Source: Annulohypoxylon bovei var. microspora (Eukaryota > Ascomycota > Sordariomycetes > Xylariales > Hypoxylaceae). Taken from it: 64,000 bases of DNA. Shown here one piece after another: positions 23,960 to 36,055 of this stretch. The DNA is taken from positions 20,587 through 84,586 of the forward strand of contig MU405369.1 of the NCBI GenBank assembly GCA_022836615.1, read 5' to 3'. The notes beneath the pieces are model-generated. The model searched no databases. It worked only from the letters and a program-made list of their open reading frames with translations, and was not told the DNA's origin. The position numbers and the translations under genes are program-made. Every line of letters begins with the position of its first letter. Positions within the stretch are counted from its first letter, which is position 1.

Positions 23960-26478
23960 ATGGGGTCCTTAGATTCCTCGCTCTTCAATCCCATTGATCA
24001 ATCCGGCCTCGTTGCCAGAAAGGGGGCACACGTTCAAACCTGTGTAGATTCACAATCACACACTCCAGGAATAGGAGTAAGCAGCAGCACTCATTTAATT
24101 AATAAAAAAACATATGGATTCCTATTTACCATAGCCAGATACTCATTAATATTACCGCCTTGACATTGCTATCCCTTTATATGACTTACAACCAACTATG
24201 GGTTTATGAGGGCCGTGAGGTGGTCTTAGAACGCCCCATCCTTGATCTCTATGATCAAATAGGTTGTATGACTATCCCGATAGCTTATACTTACTGTTTT
24301 GAATCGATTTCAACAAGTAAATTGTCAACAAGTTTATGTTTGATACAAGCCGGGAATGCCTTGACGACTCTTCTGAGCACTTTGGTAGAGGATCCCACGA
24401 CCGATCGAATAACCATTTGTCTGATCATCAATATTTTTTCGATCACTTGTTTTTCTCTTCTGGACTCGGAATATAGAGTGTTTGGCGAAGCTTCCGGCGC
24501 CATATTTATGATTTTCTGGTCTTACGAAACTTCAAGGAGAACATTTACCCACCACGCACCGAAATCTTCCAAGCGTCCTGTGAAAAATACGATTGCAGAC
24601 CAGAACCAATTCTCAGAAAACCTGCGCCTAGTTTCGCAAAATCTTTCTTCGGTAGTCTTAGCTTTAACCGCAATACTCTATTTACGTTGGATGTGGAAGC
24701 TAAATAGCCGTCAATGTCATCACGAGACTATGTCCTACCATAAAGTATTCAGCCAGGCCATCCCAGTACTAGCTCTATTCAAACCCTTTGCTAGTATTTG
24801 CTGTGAGTTTCGATTTCTAGATATATTATCGTGTACCCTAACAGTCTAACTAGACTACCTGAAATTGGGTTCTTCTATTCCGAATGATGGCAATGAATTC
24901 ACTTTATCTTCTTCCACCCCGAAATCCTCGCTCGCGTGGAACCTGACCTTTATGTCCATATCTCTATTTTTGAAAGGACTATGGTATCCGGCAGCATTTT
25001 CTCTGTGTTGTACAGTGTTTATAGTTATGACCTCGAAACCGGACGTAGGTAAGTCTTTAGTGTTGAACTTACCTAGTCCCCAAAGCTCGATTAAAGCAAT
25101 TAATCCTTTACAAAGTTACTCTTACCGTGAGACGGCCGGTTTCGAAATCGGTCAGCCAATATGATAAACCATATAGCTCGGAACAAAAGAGTTTTAATAA
25201 AATAATGAATGTGTTTGAAATAAGACACACGTTCTGCGACATTCGACTAATTTGGCCTGTGAGAATGAATAAGAAACCTCCTGGCTATCGTCAAATTGAA
25301 TGGCAATGCGTAGGTGCAAATCCATATCGAGATGATGTGTAATTACCTACTAATCACCAATTTTGAAGTCTTGTGGCGAGACATTGGTTACTCATTTCGA
25401 CAATTCTGACCCTCAAGCGCTTAGGAACTTACAAGAAAAACTTCGCAGTATTGGTTCTAAGAGTTACGCATCCGATAATCAAACCGGATCAAACCCCTCG
25501 AGCTCTATCCCACCTTCTAGTTCTAATAGTCTATCTGTAAACTCATCAGGCGCACTGACTACATATGAACAAATATTTCCTGATCATCGTATGCCGGCGA
25601 TGGATAGTTCAAAGCGAGGGGCAGGAGTAGCGAACACAGACGACCATACCACAAAGTCCCAAAGTCTAAGAAACGCTAATATGGGGAAGTATTTCGAAGT
25701 TTGTGTGAATGTAGGACGACACATGGTGAACTTGGGAGAAATCAACATATCTTCCGTAACATCAGATGACCAATTGTTCGATGAAATATGGAAGACTTAC
25801 CATGGAATGAAAGGGGTCGGCTGGGGAGCAGCATTACATAATTGGTTTCTCGAGCCTGCTGATGTGTTGTTCGTCTTGGTAAGTTTATGGGCAGATTTCA
25901 GATTCGTGGAAGCACCATGTCACTAACTTATGAAACAGTTCGGAGTGCTTAAGAGACACCAAGTTGGAATCTACAAGCAGCCATTGGAGATCCCGCCTCA
26001 AGTAGAAGTCGACGAGGGCAGATATGATTACTACGAATGCCCAATGAAGGTTTTGCCACCAATGCCTAACAATATATTTCTTCATTATCTTGAACATGCG
26101 AAGAAGAAAGCTGCTTCTAAAAACGAGACGCCGAGGTACCATACGGACAACACCTTTCTCAACCGACTGCCAAAGAAGTTAGAACGAAGCATTTTCACCG
26201 GAGACGTAACATCTACGGGCTCAAATATATCATATGGGTGGGGGATTCATATCGTTGAGCGTCCGAGCACATTTGCACAGAATTTGATTGCAGGATTAGT
26301 AGCAATCGTCAGCGTGGTTATATGCTTGACTATTTTTGGAATCACTTACACTACTTTAGGCCTCGATGAAGCTATTGGGATAGGACAGTATACTGCAGGG
26401 GTGCTGACGCTTCTCAACACAGCTATTTATTTCTCTTTACAGGCATACTGCAACTCTCTATCTTCACAGAAACCTTGA
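23960..26478 (+). CDS. Unrecognised multi-pass membrane protein
   Basis: Six-exon model (23960-24076, 24139-24802, 24854-25048, 25116-25336, 25381-25878, 25939-26478), 744 residues. The N-terminal half has five or six hydrophobic helices, e.g. TALTLLSLYMTYNQLW, LIINIFSITCFSLL, SSVVLALTAILYL and FLKGLWYPAAFSLCC. A soluble middle contains GYRQIEWQC, a short motif I associate with a family of hypothetical fungal proteins, and a Ser/Asn-rich stretch. The C-terminus reads YGWGIHIVERP followed by two more helices (LIAGLVAIVSVVICLTIFGI, TAGVLTLLNTAIYFSL). I know the GWGIHI-plus-two-helix end only from uncharacterised ascomycete proteins. The fourth intron (44 nt) is the least certain junction. No function assigned. 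Confidence 0.7.
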
Positions 26479-26749
26479 GGTTCGCCGGATCTCAACTCTA
26501 ACATTAAAATAATATAAAGATTTACAGATGCCGCAGATGTAGAGTATTATTAGGAGTATATGTACCTAGGCAATCGAGTTCTGTGATAGTTGCATAGGTA
26601 CCTGGGTACTTACCCTGCGAACTTAAAAGGGGTAACGACAACTTCAAGTATTAAAAGAGGTGTCAGTCCTATCTTCGACATCTATAGCAGGAGTACTTTA
26701 ATTCAATAACGAGCACACTTACCTCACACTTACAATTAACGTTAAGTGG

Positions 26750-27000
26750 AAAGGTATTTGCACATCGCAGTCGGTGCCACCAAACTCAGCGTAGGATCAA
26801 CAGAAGGGGTAGTCGTCCGATGCTGGAATACTTGGTGCACTGGAAGGGCTATGTGCTAGAGGATGACGAACGGTACCTAAGACTACTTTTGATGTAGAAC
26901 GCTGCGAAGCTGGTAGAGAAATTTGACGCATCGCATCCTCTATCTTCAGATGATCTGAAGGAAAAAGGATGCCGAGAGATTTAGTTCCTAAGATTACCCG
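26750..27000 (+). mobile_element. Eroded Ty3/gypsy chromodomain relic
   Basis: Around 26815-26945 the plus strand reads RRPMLEYLVHWKGYVLEDDERYL, a stop, then NAAKLVEKFDASHP. This is the chromodomain of a gypsy-type chromointegrase with at least one stop. No LTRs or upstream pol parts are recognised nearby. Unlike the element at 58-64 kb it is not AT-rich. Confidence 0.6.
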
Positions 27001-27373
27001 GTGGAGGATCTAGAGACCCAAATACAGAGGAAATCGAAGAGAGTGATTAGAAAATCGGACGAACAATCCCTAAGACGAATGTTTCGACCCTGTTGCGGAG
27101 GTAGTAGCGGCACCACATGACTGCCACAATAAACAACCACGTCGCAATGACTAAGGTCGTGGCCGACGCCACCGTTCAATTAGCAGTGATTGAGGCAGCC
27201 CGTGTGACTGCTAGGTCGCTGGCCCCGAAGATTGAGGACAGAATGATAAGCATGTCGTCGAGGGTTCGCGCCTCACAAGAGGTCGAGACTCGAGAAGGAT
27301 GGGGCCACTGTCGGGATGCGGATAGCAGCCGGGTGGAATTAAAAAAACGAGGTCAGGAACCGGAAGGTTTAAA

Positions 27374-27763
27374 TCAGCGACGTGCTCTCGTCAACCCAGC
27401 AATCCCCCACGCGCCAATCAGCAGCCCGGACACGAGTCGGAAAACGGCCTTACCGGGGCTGTCAATTCGAAGCACATAGGCATCCATGATACCGAGATAA
27501 GTACCCATGATAGCCATCACGGTGTCGACCTCCGCGAGCTTGTTCTGGGAATAGAAGGTGAGCATGAGCAGACCCAGGGCGCTGGTGCGAATTGATTGAG
27601 ACACCATGACCGGATACGTGGGAGGCGAATTAGCGATATGTGCTGGAAAGCCGAACTCGAGCATAGCGGCTCTGGAGTTAAAGAGGGGCCATAGGCCGCC
27701 GAAGGTCGTCGAGCACGCCACGAAGAGCGGCGGGATGTGTCGCGGGTTGAAATATTCGAACAT
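27374..27763 (-). CDS. DUF4267 family small membrane protein
   Basis: Single exon, 129 residues. Reads MFEYFNPRHIPPLFVACSTT, then GLWPLFNSRAAMLEFGFP, SQSIRTSALGLLMLTFYS, and ends FRLVSGLLIGAWGIAGLTRARR. Three to four hydrophobic segments and the GFP...R pattern match the fungal DUF4267 family, whose function is unknown. The start at 27763 gives the full family length. Confidence 0.8.
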   Translation of the reverse strand: MFEYFNPRHIPPLFVACSTTFGGLWPLFNSRAAMLEFGFPAHIANSPPTYPVMVSQSIRTSALGLLMLTFYSQNKLAEVDTVMAIMGTYLGIMDAYVLRIDSPGKAVFRLVSGLLIGAWGIAGLTRARR

Positions 27764-28767
27764 ATTGAAACCGAGAATATGGGTCGGACGAGCTTAAGAT
27801 CTTAGAGGTGGTGGTTGCGCCTTGTTTCAACTGCGGATGAAGCGACGTGTCACGAAAATTGAGACTAAATAAGGCAGACGAGTATCATTACACGTGAAAT
27901 TCCTCATCTGATGTTGGTTTCGTATAATATAATATCCCTTTATGATGTATTGTTCTTTTGTAAAAAGTTTCTAGAAAGTTATTATGTACCTAGGTAGTAT
28001 ATAAATATTTATGTATCGCATGATATCTACATATTAAGTATAAACACGCGCCGCCATTTTCTATCAATCAATCAAGACGCTGGCGCGAGGCGCGGGGTGT
28101 GGTGTTGGTGGATTTCTGGGACTAATGCATGGGCAGATTGTATCTGTAATGAAACTAAAATAAGAGGCTATGAAAGGCCATGGGCAGAACCTAAACAAGA
28201 GATGAGCGCTGAAGCTCGAATATCAAGTATCACCATGTGCTCTGATTATTTAATGAGGTAGCCTATGGCGGGGGATTGTGGAATCATTACCTAAGGCAGC
28301 AGTATCATCCCAACTATCTGATGATCTAGAGCGGAGACGGGATAGCTGAAGCGGCTGGCAGGGCAGTGCTGATGGTATGTAGCTTGACTTGGCCCGATTT
28401 AGGGCTGTGCTCAGCGCGCCGGTAGGGGCATTCACGCTTGTTCTCATTGTTCATTGGCGGGGTGACGTAGATCGCAACTATGGGACAAAGAGGTATCGCG
28501 AATCCTGCAGGTCTCAATAGCGTATCAGCGTTTAATCGACTTATTATCATGTGAATTTATCTAGGGGATAGCTTGAAAATGTTATATAACTAGGTACCTA
28601 CTACCTACGTTCTTATGACGGGATATCGAACTCTGTGTCTATTTAAACATACCTAACCCTCTTGTCTAGGTATCCAGGTGCTTACCTACCTGGGTAGTAG
28701 TCAATTTACAAGCCGGCATCTATCCTAAAGGCATCAGTACCTATATTTTATATAAATAACCTTCATC
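27764..28767. other. Intergenic, no gene seen
   Basis: Divergent 5' region of the DUF4267 and LURP-one genes. It holds several TAGGTACCTA-like motifs (27985, 28591, 28660-28700). The short frames on the minus strand at 28250-28550 have no support. Confidence 0.55.
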
Positions 28768-29470
28768 ATGGGACACAGCGGACCACCGCAATTAGCACCT
28801 TTCTCCCGGCCGATTGGCATTTTCGCACCTTTCATCGCGAAGCAGAGCGAGACGTTAGTGATAAAAGAAAAAGTGCTATCGCTATCCGGGAACAGCTTCG
28901 ATATCACTCTTCCCAATGGCCAGCCCATCTTTAAGGTGAAAGGCGAGTCCTTTTCGCTCTCAAATCGCATGAACGTCATGGACGTGAGCGGCAACCTCCT
29001 GTTCTGCATTCGCAAGAAGCATCTTAGTATACATACCACGTTCTATGCCGAGGGCGCCAACGGCCAGGAAATCTTCGAGGTGCAAAGTAAATTCAGGCGT
29101 AAGTTAGCCAATCCAATTAGTGCCTTCCCGGATGCCATGATGACTTATAATATCCTATTGTATGATTTCAAGTACTCAGCTAACATAGGTTGAAGTGGGC
29201 GGCTCTAAATTCATAGGCTCATTTACCTCGGCATCCGGCCAGAAAGAGCAGTTGCTGATGAAGGGGGACTGGACGGACACCAGGGCCGAGATTACGGATG
29301 AATCTAGCGGACAAGCAGTTGCGACAATCTACCGCGACCGCTGGAATACGCGCGAGTTTCTGGGTGGCCAGCAGACGTACAATGTTGCCATCGCGCCGAA
29401 CGTTGATATGGCCGTCATCGTGGCTATGTGTATCTGCTTAGACATGAAGAGGAACGAGTCCAGCGGTTAG
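28768..29470 (+). CDS. LURP-one-related (Tubby C-terminal-like) protein
   Basis: Two exons (28768-29098, 29196-29470), 201 residues. The intron uses GTAAGT and the second AG (GAAG), since the first AG lies only 3 nt after the CTAAC branch point; the join FRR-LGGSKFIGSF is what the family predicts. Motifs include QSETLVIKEKVLSLSGNSF, QPIFKVKG, MDVSGNLLFCIRKK, LLMKGDW and NTREFLGGQQTYNVAIAPNVD. LOR proteins fold as a 12-stranded barrel around a central helix, related to Tubby and scramblase domains. Plant members act in defence; fungal members are uncharacterised. Confidence 0.88.
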
Positions 29471-30865
29471 TCGTTATGTGGTGCCTCGAAGGATTTAAGT
29501 GATGGAAGAGAGGGCCGTCGACTCAGATATATCGTTCTTGTCTAACGTGATTGGTACGGATGGTACGGATGTTTCGGATGAGATGTCTTACTTAACGCGT
29601 TGAGGATATTAAGGGCGGCGAACTTACCTATTACAAAGGGAAACCTACGATCCCCTCAATGCGATCGACTTTAATAGACTGTTAAAACAGTATGATTATA
29701 GCAAAGGTTATATCTAGGATGGATAGATGAGTGATAATGAACCCACTCTACTTGGTCATGAACCCAATACTAGGTAGCAATCCAGAGGGCGTAATACTTG
29801 AGAGATGCTTAGTAATGATTAAGACCGAATTGAACACAGTAGTTGCAATTGAACAACATGTACGGTCTTCTGCCACCTAGATATTGCAATGGGTCTCGAA
29901 GCCAGCGTCTTTAATTACTTGTCTACGTAAGTGCCTAGGTAGCCAAGGTATTTAGCTCGACCTTTGGTTGTGGTAAAGAAGACCTCGGAGAATGGCACTT
30001 CATAGGGTGGATTAAAGGTATTATTATCGAGGGCAAAAATGATAGATGAGACGATTCAGAATGACTTAATCCGTGAGGTTGAAGTTAACTGAAGATGAGT
30101 TTAGATCGTCTAATATATCTATATAGGTAGGACCTTGAATGAGATATCATGAGATTCAATATTCAAGGTTATGTTCAGATGGAAAAGAAAAACTGGATAA
30201 AAATTGGATAAAGTTGGTGATGTACGTATGGATGTTAGATCTGTCATCTCTGTACATTTGTATAAGTGGGTCTAGAATACGAGTCCAACTGCGATCTAAC
30301 CAATCAAAATCTAGGTATTTAAATTTAGGTATTATGGACCGACCCAGCACTTGCCGAGCATTGAACTGGTCCGCATTCCGAGGAAAGGGTTACGTAAGGC
30401 TTGTACAACGTAGTACATTGAACTCAGGCTGATTCAGGTGAGCCTGGTGAGGAATTATTGTAAAATGGAAGTACTCAAAGTACTAGAAGTAGGTACCATT
30501 TAGTTAAAGAAAGTACGAGGGTGCCAAATGAATGGCGTCGCGTCAAGATGTAATCAGTGATCAACAGTATCGCTGACTTTTTTCCCCTCTTCAACTTTCG
30601 CATTTCAATTTTCAAACGACTACAATATGTACGTTCGAAATTCTGATATTCTTATAATGTAATTGGAAATTGACTTCTTGTCACCATCTCTGTTTTTGGA
30701 ACTCTTCTTTTTGGAATAATACCATAATACCCCCTTGTCTCGATAGTCGAAACGCTTCGCTTCAGGGGTTGGTTGGATCCCGTCCCTGCGTTAGGACCGC
30801 CAGGACCCAGAATCTCTTCTCCGAAACGTATGATGGCGGGACGGCGGCTCGACACAACTGCGAAG
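29471..30865. other. Intergenic, no gene seen
   Basis: 1.4 kb with only short frames on both strands and no domain match. It includes the upstream region of the YTP1-like gene, where in-frame ATGs at 30830 and 30833 are alternative starts. Confidence 0.5.
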
Positions 30866-32478
30866 ATGGCTTTCTCTCCTTTACCATCTTTTTTGCTAGC
30901 TCTAGGTCTAGCTGTTTTACCGATGGCTTCCGCTCACGATCATAGTTCTTCGCATATCGAGGAAGGGCAGACTATTTCTGTCGATCCGATTGTATGTTTT
31001 GGCTCTTACCGATGGGCGGAAGTGCCGGAAACTGATTATTCGTATAGGACACGACATTATGGATTCACATCTTCGTTCAGATGTTTGCCTGGGGCGTCAT
31101 CTTCCCCTTGGGTATGGTTCTTGGGGTATGCATTCTATATATACTCGACATTCCATGTCTAATGATCTTCAATCTAACCTGTGCCCCTCGATTCTGTAGA
31201 TCGTTAAATCCCGATGGCACGTCCCAGTTCAAGTTCTCGGTACCGCACTCGCAATCCTCGGATACGCCTTAGGACATATGCACGGCGGTCGCGAATTTCG
31301 CCATAACAACGTCCATTCCAAGTTTGCATCGCCGATTTCCTTGCTGCTTTTCGTCCAGATTCTCATGGGCATATACTTAAAATTACACCTCGAGAAGGGT
31401 ATCAATGGGAAGATCAGGCGATTCGTGAAGATAGGACATGGCATCGTTGGCAAGGCCATGCCCGTACTCTCTTGGACGCAGATGCTGTTCGGCGGCATCA
31501 CCGCTCTCGGCTTTTGCCAGGATGATCACCTTGGCCAATGCCTGGCACATTTTATCATGGGCAGCGCTTTCATTGCCTACGGCATCATCTTGACGATGAT
31601 GTTACTGGTAGGACAGATGTGGCTCAGACGTACTGGTCGGTCGCAAGAATTCTTCGATAGCTCCTTTATCGCTGCTTGGGGAGTAGTCAACACTTTCACA
31701 GAACACCGATGGGGCACTGCGTGGGTTAGGAACGACTGGCAACACACTGCTATGGGTATAATATGGTGGGCTGCAGGATTGGCCGGAGTTTGGCTAAGCA
31801 GGGACCGAGATGGCAGACCCCAGCGCAACTTCATCCCCGGTTTTGTCATTTTGATCACCGGCTGGGCCATGAGCGCGCATCCTCAAGAACTAATGATCAG
31901 CGCCGAGACCCACAAGATGTTCGGGTATACCCTCATGGCTGCGGGTGCCACTCGCATCATCGAGATATCGTTTGTGGTACGGGATCGCGCCAGTATGTCC
32001 GAAGACGGTCGAGAATCTAACAGCTTTCAATACGTCCCTGCCTTTGTAAGTTCCCAGTTTTGGCATGTTCAAAATGTGTCACCCAGCTAACGAACGACAA
32101 AAGTTGCTTTACGCCTCCGGATTCTTATTCATGGGTGCTACAGAAGAGCAGATGGCTCTAGTCGCCTCGTCGGGAATGGACCACGTTGCCTATATCTTGA
32201 TATTATACTCGCTTGCATTCCTAATCTTCCTCTTTACCAATGTGCTTCTCGGCATCTACGACCGTAATAGCACTCCCGCACTGCCTGCTAAGGATGTAGC
32301 TAATGGTCGATTGGGACCTCGGGTTAACGGAAGTATACCGGTCAGAGACGCCCAGGAATTTGAACTCGAAGGCTTGATGAGCGAAGATGAAGAGGAAGGT
32401 CCGAAAATGCAGAGAGACGACAGTAGTCTAGAAAGCCCGAGTACTGTGGGCAAGAACAGCGACAGGGTTGTTCACTGA
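30866..32478 (+). CDS. YTP1-like / cytochrome b561-like multi-pass membrane protein
   Basis: Four exons (30866-30991, 31048-31125, 31200-32045, 32104-32478), 474 residues. A signal peptide (MAFSPLPSFLLALGLAVLPM) precedes a His-containing lumenal stretch (AHDHSSSH). Then LWIHIFVQMFAWGVIFPLGM and GTALAILGYALGHMH (DUF2427-like), followed by the YTP1 part: IGHGIVGKAMPVLSWTQML, LAHFIMGSAFIAYGI, HRWGTAWVRNDWQHTAMGI, ITGWAMSAHPQELMIS, HKMFGYTLM. Many helix-borne histidines could bind heme as in b561 proteins, but this is inference. The C-terminal tail is acidic and cytosolic. Start chosen so the signal peptide begins at Met. Confidence 0.87.
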
Positions 32479-33408
32479 TCCTTCTCAGATCAATTCGGGC
32501 ACTGATCCCGGTTGATCCTGATGGCCAACTTAAAAGGGGGAAATCACGCTGATTATATTGCATAGACCACAGGCGTTTGGACTTAGGTTTGGGTAGGTTG
32601 AATCATACTCGGATTGGACTCAAATTTTATATAGAAATATTCATATATAAATGTTGTAGTCCATAATAGTTCTAATTATATGGTATCATATGGTTGCCCA
32701 TCGAGAGGATAGTCCCTCATCCTGAGTGTTTCTTACCTAGTAATCTACATACTTCTCCTTTCTAATCTTACACATACCTTATCTAGGTACCTATTCATTG
32801 AAACCTAAATCCTTGTTTTACACCTATCAACTCAGCTTATGTAGGTCGAGACAAGTTAGAGAGGCTGATCGATGTTAAGAAATTACTTGGGCCCGTAGGA
32901 TACGAAGTTTACTGGTTTATATATTCGTTAGGAGTTGAGTTGCTACGAGATAAGCTCATCCGTCGTTCCAAGTTGTTGAAATTATAGGAGTCTCCGACGT
33001 AAAGTAGGTACCTATTTAGGGATAGCTACTTAGGTAGATAAACAAAGGAGAATAACCGTTAACATCGTAGAATATAAGTACCTGGAGTGAATAATCATAA
33101 ATTTTCATGTATTTTACCTTATTGCTTCATTAACACTTCTTAACCTGCCATAGTCTTCGAGATGTGAATGGAAAAGTTGTAAGCCCGTTCTATCCCACGA
33201 TCTCTACTTAGACGTATGAGGCATTTCGCAACTAAATCGTCTAGTTCAACCACCTCGTAGATACCCTCCTGGGCCTGAGTTTTCTCGGTGACTTATTTTC
33301 TTCTTCTTAAGATCATGTTGTGACCCTCCCTGGTAATATCCTCAACATGTAAATCTACATCTTTCATTTTCCCCAGTTTCATCAACAACACAGCGTCTAC
33401 CACCTGCC
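32479..33408. other. Intergenic, no gene seen
   Basis: AT-rich 0.9 kb with TAGGTACCTA motifs near 32785 and 33005. No gene. Confidence 0.55.
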
Positions 33409-34335
33409 ATGGCGTCGGAAGACGGCTCAAACGAGTCAGATGCCGAAAAGCCGGGATCCAACATGGCATACATTAACGAGCTACCTTTTAAGGATCGTAG
33501 TGACATGTCTATCAATGAAGAAGATGTCCAGAAGATGTGTCAAGAAGCCACCGATTACCGGATCAGCCTCGAGCTACACACAGAACAACTACACGAACTC
33601 ATTAAGGATCTAGAGGAGACCCAGGAGGGTTTGGAGGCATGCGAGGAGCTGTTCAATATTGAGCGCGATGAGAAATTGAAAACCTGTGGGCACAGTTTGC
33701 AAGAACTTCAAGATTCACTGGAGAATCTTCGACACTTTCGCCTTGAAATCGAACACAATGCATCTGCAAAAAATAACACCCCGGAACAAACAACAAGTCA
33801 ACCTCCACCCCAATCCATGCTTCTGAGTCCAAAAGAACTCCATGACTTGAGACTCGATGACCTGATAAATATTATCTGTACTCAGGTGGCTCCCATTGCT
33901 TCAAATCAACAACAACAACCTGATTGGAAGTCTATTCATCTTTTGATGGCTGGACTGAATTGCAAAGACACGGAACCTACCCCATCCTCCTTACCAGCAC
34001 CGATTCGGAAGTGGATGTCGCCCAAGCAACTAGTGAAGCAGCACCGCAAGAACACCTTGGCGATCCCAAGAGTACGCAACCCGGCCATATCCCGCAAGGA
34101 GTGGAAGAACAAGCAGCTGGATATGCGCAAAGCCTCCAAAAGACATCGCTCACTACGAAGGAAGGCACTGGTGGTGGGACGGAAGTTAGTCTATCGCCTG
34201 ATTCAGGAGAAGAATGCGATAGCAAACAACCACCGCGACGTGAAGGTATGCCGGGAGTTGATCACGTTCTCTTTACCATCCTACCAGAAGCGTCTGAAAG
34301 ACCGCCTCTCAGAAGCCCACCAAGACAGTGCTTAA
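33409..34335 (+). CDS. Hypothetical coiled-coil protein
   Basis: Single exon, 308 residues, no family recognised. An acidic disordered N-terminus is followed by a predicted coiled coil (about residues 40-120, rich in E, L, Q, e.g. HTEQLHELIKDLEETQEGLE), a Pro/Gln linker, a short QQQQ run, then a very basic C-terminal third (KQHRKNTLAIP, RKEWKNKQLD, KRHRSLRRKA). From 33924 a second plus-strand frame is also open to 34412 and has an acidic, disordered composition that looks equally protein-like. The true 3' half is therefore uncertain; an unseen intron or frameshift could switch frames. Confidence 0.5.
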   Translation: MASEDGSNESDAEKPGSNMAYINELPFKDRSDMSINEEDVQKMCQEATDYRISLELHTEQLHELIKDLEETQEGLEACEELFNIERDEKLKTCGHSLQELQDSLENLRHFRLEIEHNASAKNNTPEQTTSQPPPQSMLLSPKELHDLRLDDLINIICTQVAPIASNQQQQPDWKSIHLLMAGLNCKDTEPTPSSLPAPIRKWMSPKQLVKQHRKNTLAIPRVRNPAISRKEWKNKQLDMRKASKRHRSLRRKALVVGRKLVYRLIQEKNAIANNHRDVKVCRELITFSLPSYQKRLKDRLSEAHQDSA

Positions 34336-35102
34336 GGATGTTGCATTACAGGAACGCTGCACTGGGCATAGGGACATCGCACTATAGGATCATGACAAAA
34401 TACATGACTTGAATTTGCAAACTACAGTACTTGAGTTTCTACGAAGGAATCGAACGCTGCCAGCCTTAGTAACATTAGACTTGAAGTCATAATATTAGTT
34501 AGGCCTTGAACACATAGTCGAATTACTCCTATAACAAGGGGTTCCATCCCACTAATATCAAGGCACCCCCAGAAGAAGAGCCGCATACCTAGTAGTTATA
34601 TGAGTGCAGAAATTCACTTGCTAAGTTTTCTAAGATACCTATATAAGGGTTCAATTTCAAGCAGTGTTCTCGCACGCCAAATTCCGAGGCAACATTTACC
34701 TCGCCAACGTACCTACTGATCGGTAACCAGCATAAAAGTCCAGGCCAGTATATATCTAACTGCCATCAATTTGCGGGGGACCCGCGTTTGAGGCAATGCT
34801 AAGACCTAATTCGCCAAGCCGGAAGATTGGCCATGTACAAGAGACGACCGAGCCCGATCAGGAAAATCCCCTATTTAGCCAACGAGTTTATATAAACGAA
34901 ACGGGGCTGGTATTGGGCTAGTGTAGATTGCCTACCTCTGGGCAATGTAAAGGAGCTCCGCATAAGCTATTGCGCGAGGGTCTAGTCTCCTACGACAGGA
35001 TAGTATTTATATCTGTTCCGGCTCCTAGGGGACTGCGCCGACAGTACGGATCGACGACTCAAGCAGAGAACTAGGTTATTATTATCAACGTTACAACTCA
35101 AG
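34336..35102. other. Intergenic, PEBP upstream region
   Basis: No gene seen. It contains short AT-rich stretches such as TATATAAAC near 34890 upstream of the PEBP gene. Confidence 0.5.
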
Positions 35103-35801
35103 ATGAAGGGCTCGACTATCCTATCCGTGCTGGCTCTGGCTGGTACTTCTGCCGCTCAGACTCCGGAGGGCTTTGCTCCCGTCGTTGAGCAGAAGCTTGA
35201 AGTCACCTTCGGCACCAAGACAGTCACACCAGGTCTGGCACTAACGAAGCCCGATACCTCGAGTCAGCCAACTATTGGGGTGAATGGTACGGCTGAAGGT
35301 ACCTACATCTGGATGTTAATCGGTAAGTTATTTCCCCTTTTCATGTAATTGACGGGTTCAGTTGGCTAATCAACATAACAGACTTAGATGCGTATGTCTT
35401 GACCCCTATATCTCTAAAACACTGCTCATCGGCTAACATGATATAATACCAGCTCGACCAACTTCGTGAACCCCAAGCAGGGCCAGCCGGCCACGTACCT
35501 ACACACCGTGATTCGGGACTTCAAGGCAAGCGGCTCAGTTTCAGCTGACGGCGTGACAACACTTGCGTCCACAGCCAACACACCGGTAGCTTGGTTCGCG
35601 CCTGCACCACCGGCAGAGCAGCCGCCACACCCGCACCGATACACAAACCTCCTATGGGAGCAGCCGGAGAACTGGCAGATCCCCGCCGCCGCAAGCCAGA
35701 TGCTGCAGAGCCAAAAGGTAGGCTTCAACGTTCCGAGTTTCATCACCGCGGCCGGGCTACAGGACCCCATTGCCGCGAATTACTTCAACGTGACGGGTTA
35801 A
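35103..35801 (+). CDS. Secreted phosphatidylethanolamine-binding protein (PEBP) with a 10-nt microexon
   Basis: Three exons (35103-35322, 35382-35391, 35453-35801), 192 residues. Signal peptide MKGSTILSVLALAGTSAAQ. The PEBP fold signatures are ALTKPDTSSQPTIG, TYIWMLIDLDA (equivalent to the ligand-site DPDAP motif), TYLHTVIRDF, and PAPPAEQPPHPHRYTNLLW. The middle exon is only 10 nt (ACTTAGATGC), yet it is required: it supplies most of the IDLDA motif and restores frame, with canonical GT-AG introns of 59 and 61 nt on either side. Fungal secreted PEBPs have no settled function; the family binds phospholipid head groups or small ligands. Confidence 0.88.
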
Positions 35802-36055
35802 ATCCAAAGACATGCGGAATATGAGGAATTAGTGGGGCATTTACGGGGGAGACATGTATATATGAGAAAGTATCGATTTGAGTCGGTGAAGGAAACTTTG
35901 CGTTCGCTCGATAACTACCAAGATATCCAACAGAGACTTGAATATTCCCTTTGTCGCCACACTCGGCTATTCTTCTCCCTACTGCGTGATCCTAAGAACG
36001 AAAACTTGCAAACAAATAACTGGCTAATCGAAGATATTGCTGACGCTTCCAACAC

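Noticed and set aside
27117..27479. 120-codon plus-strand frame beside the gypsy relic
   Set aside because: Overlaps the DUF4267 gene antisense and shows no recognisable domain; it may be repeat debris.
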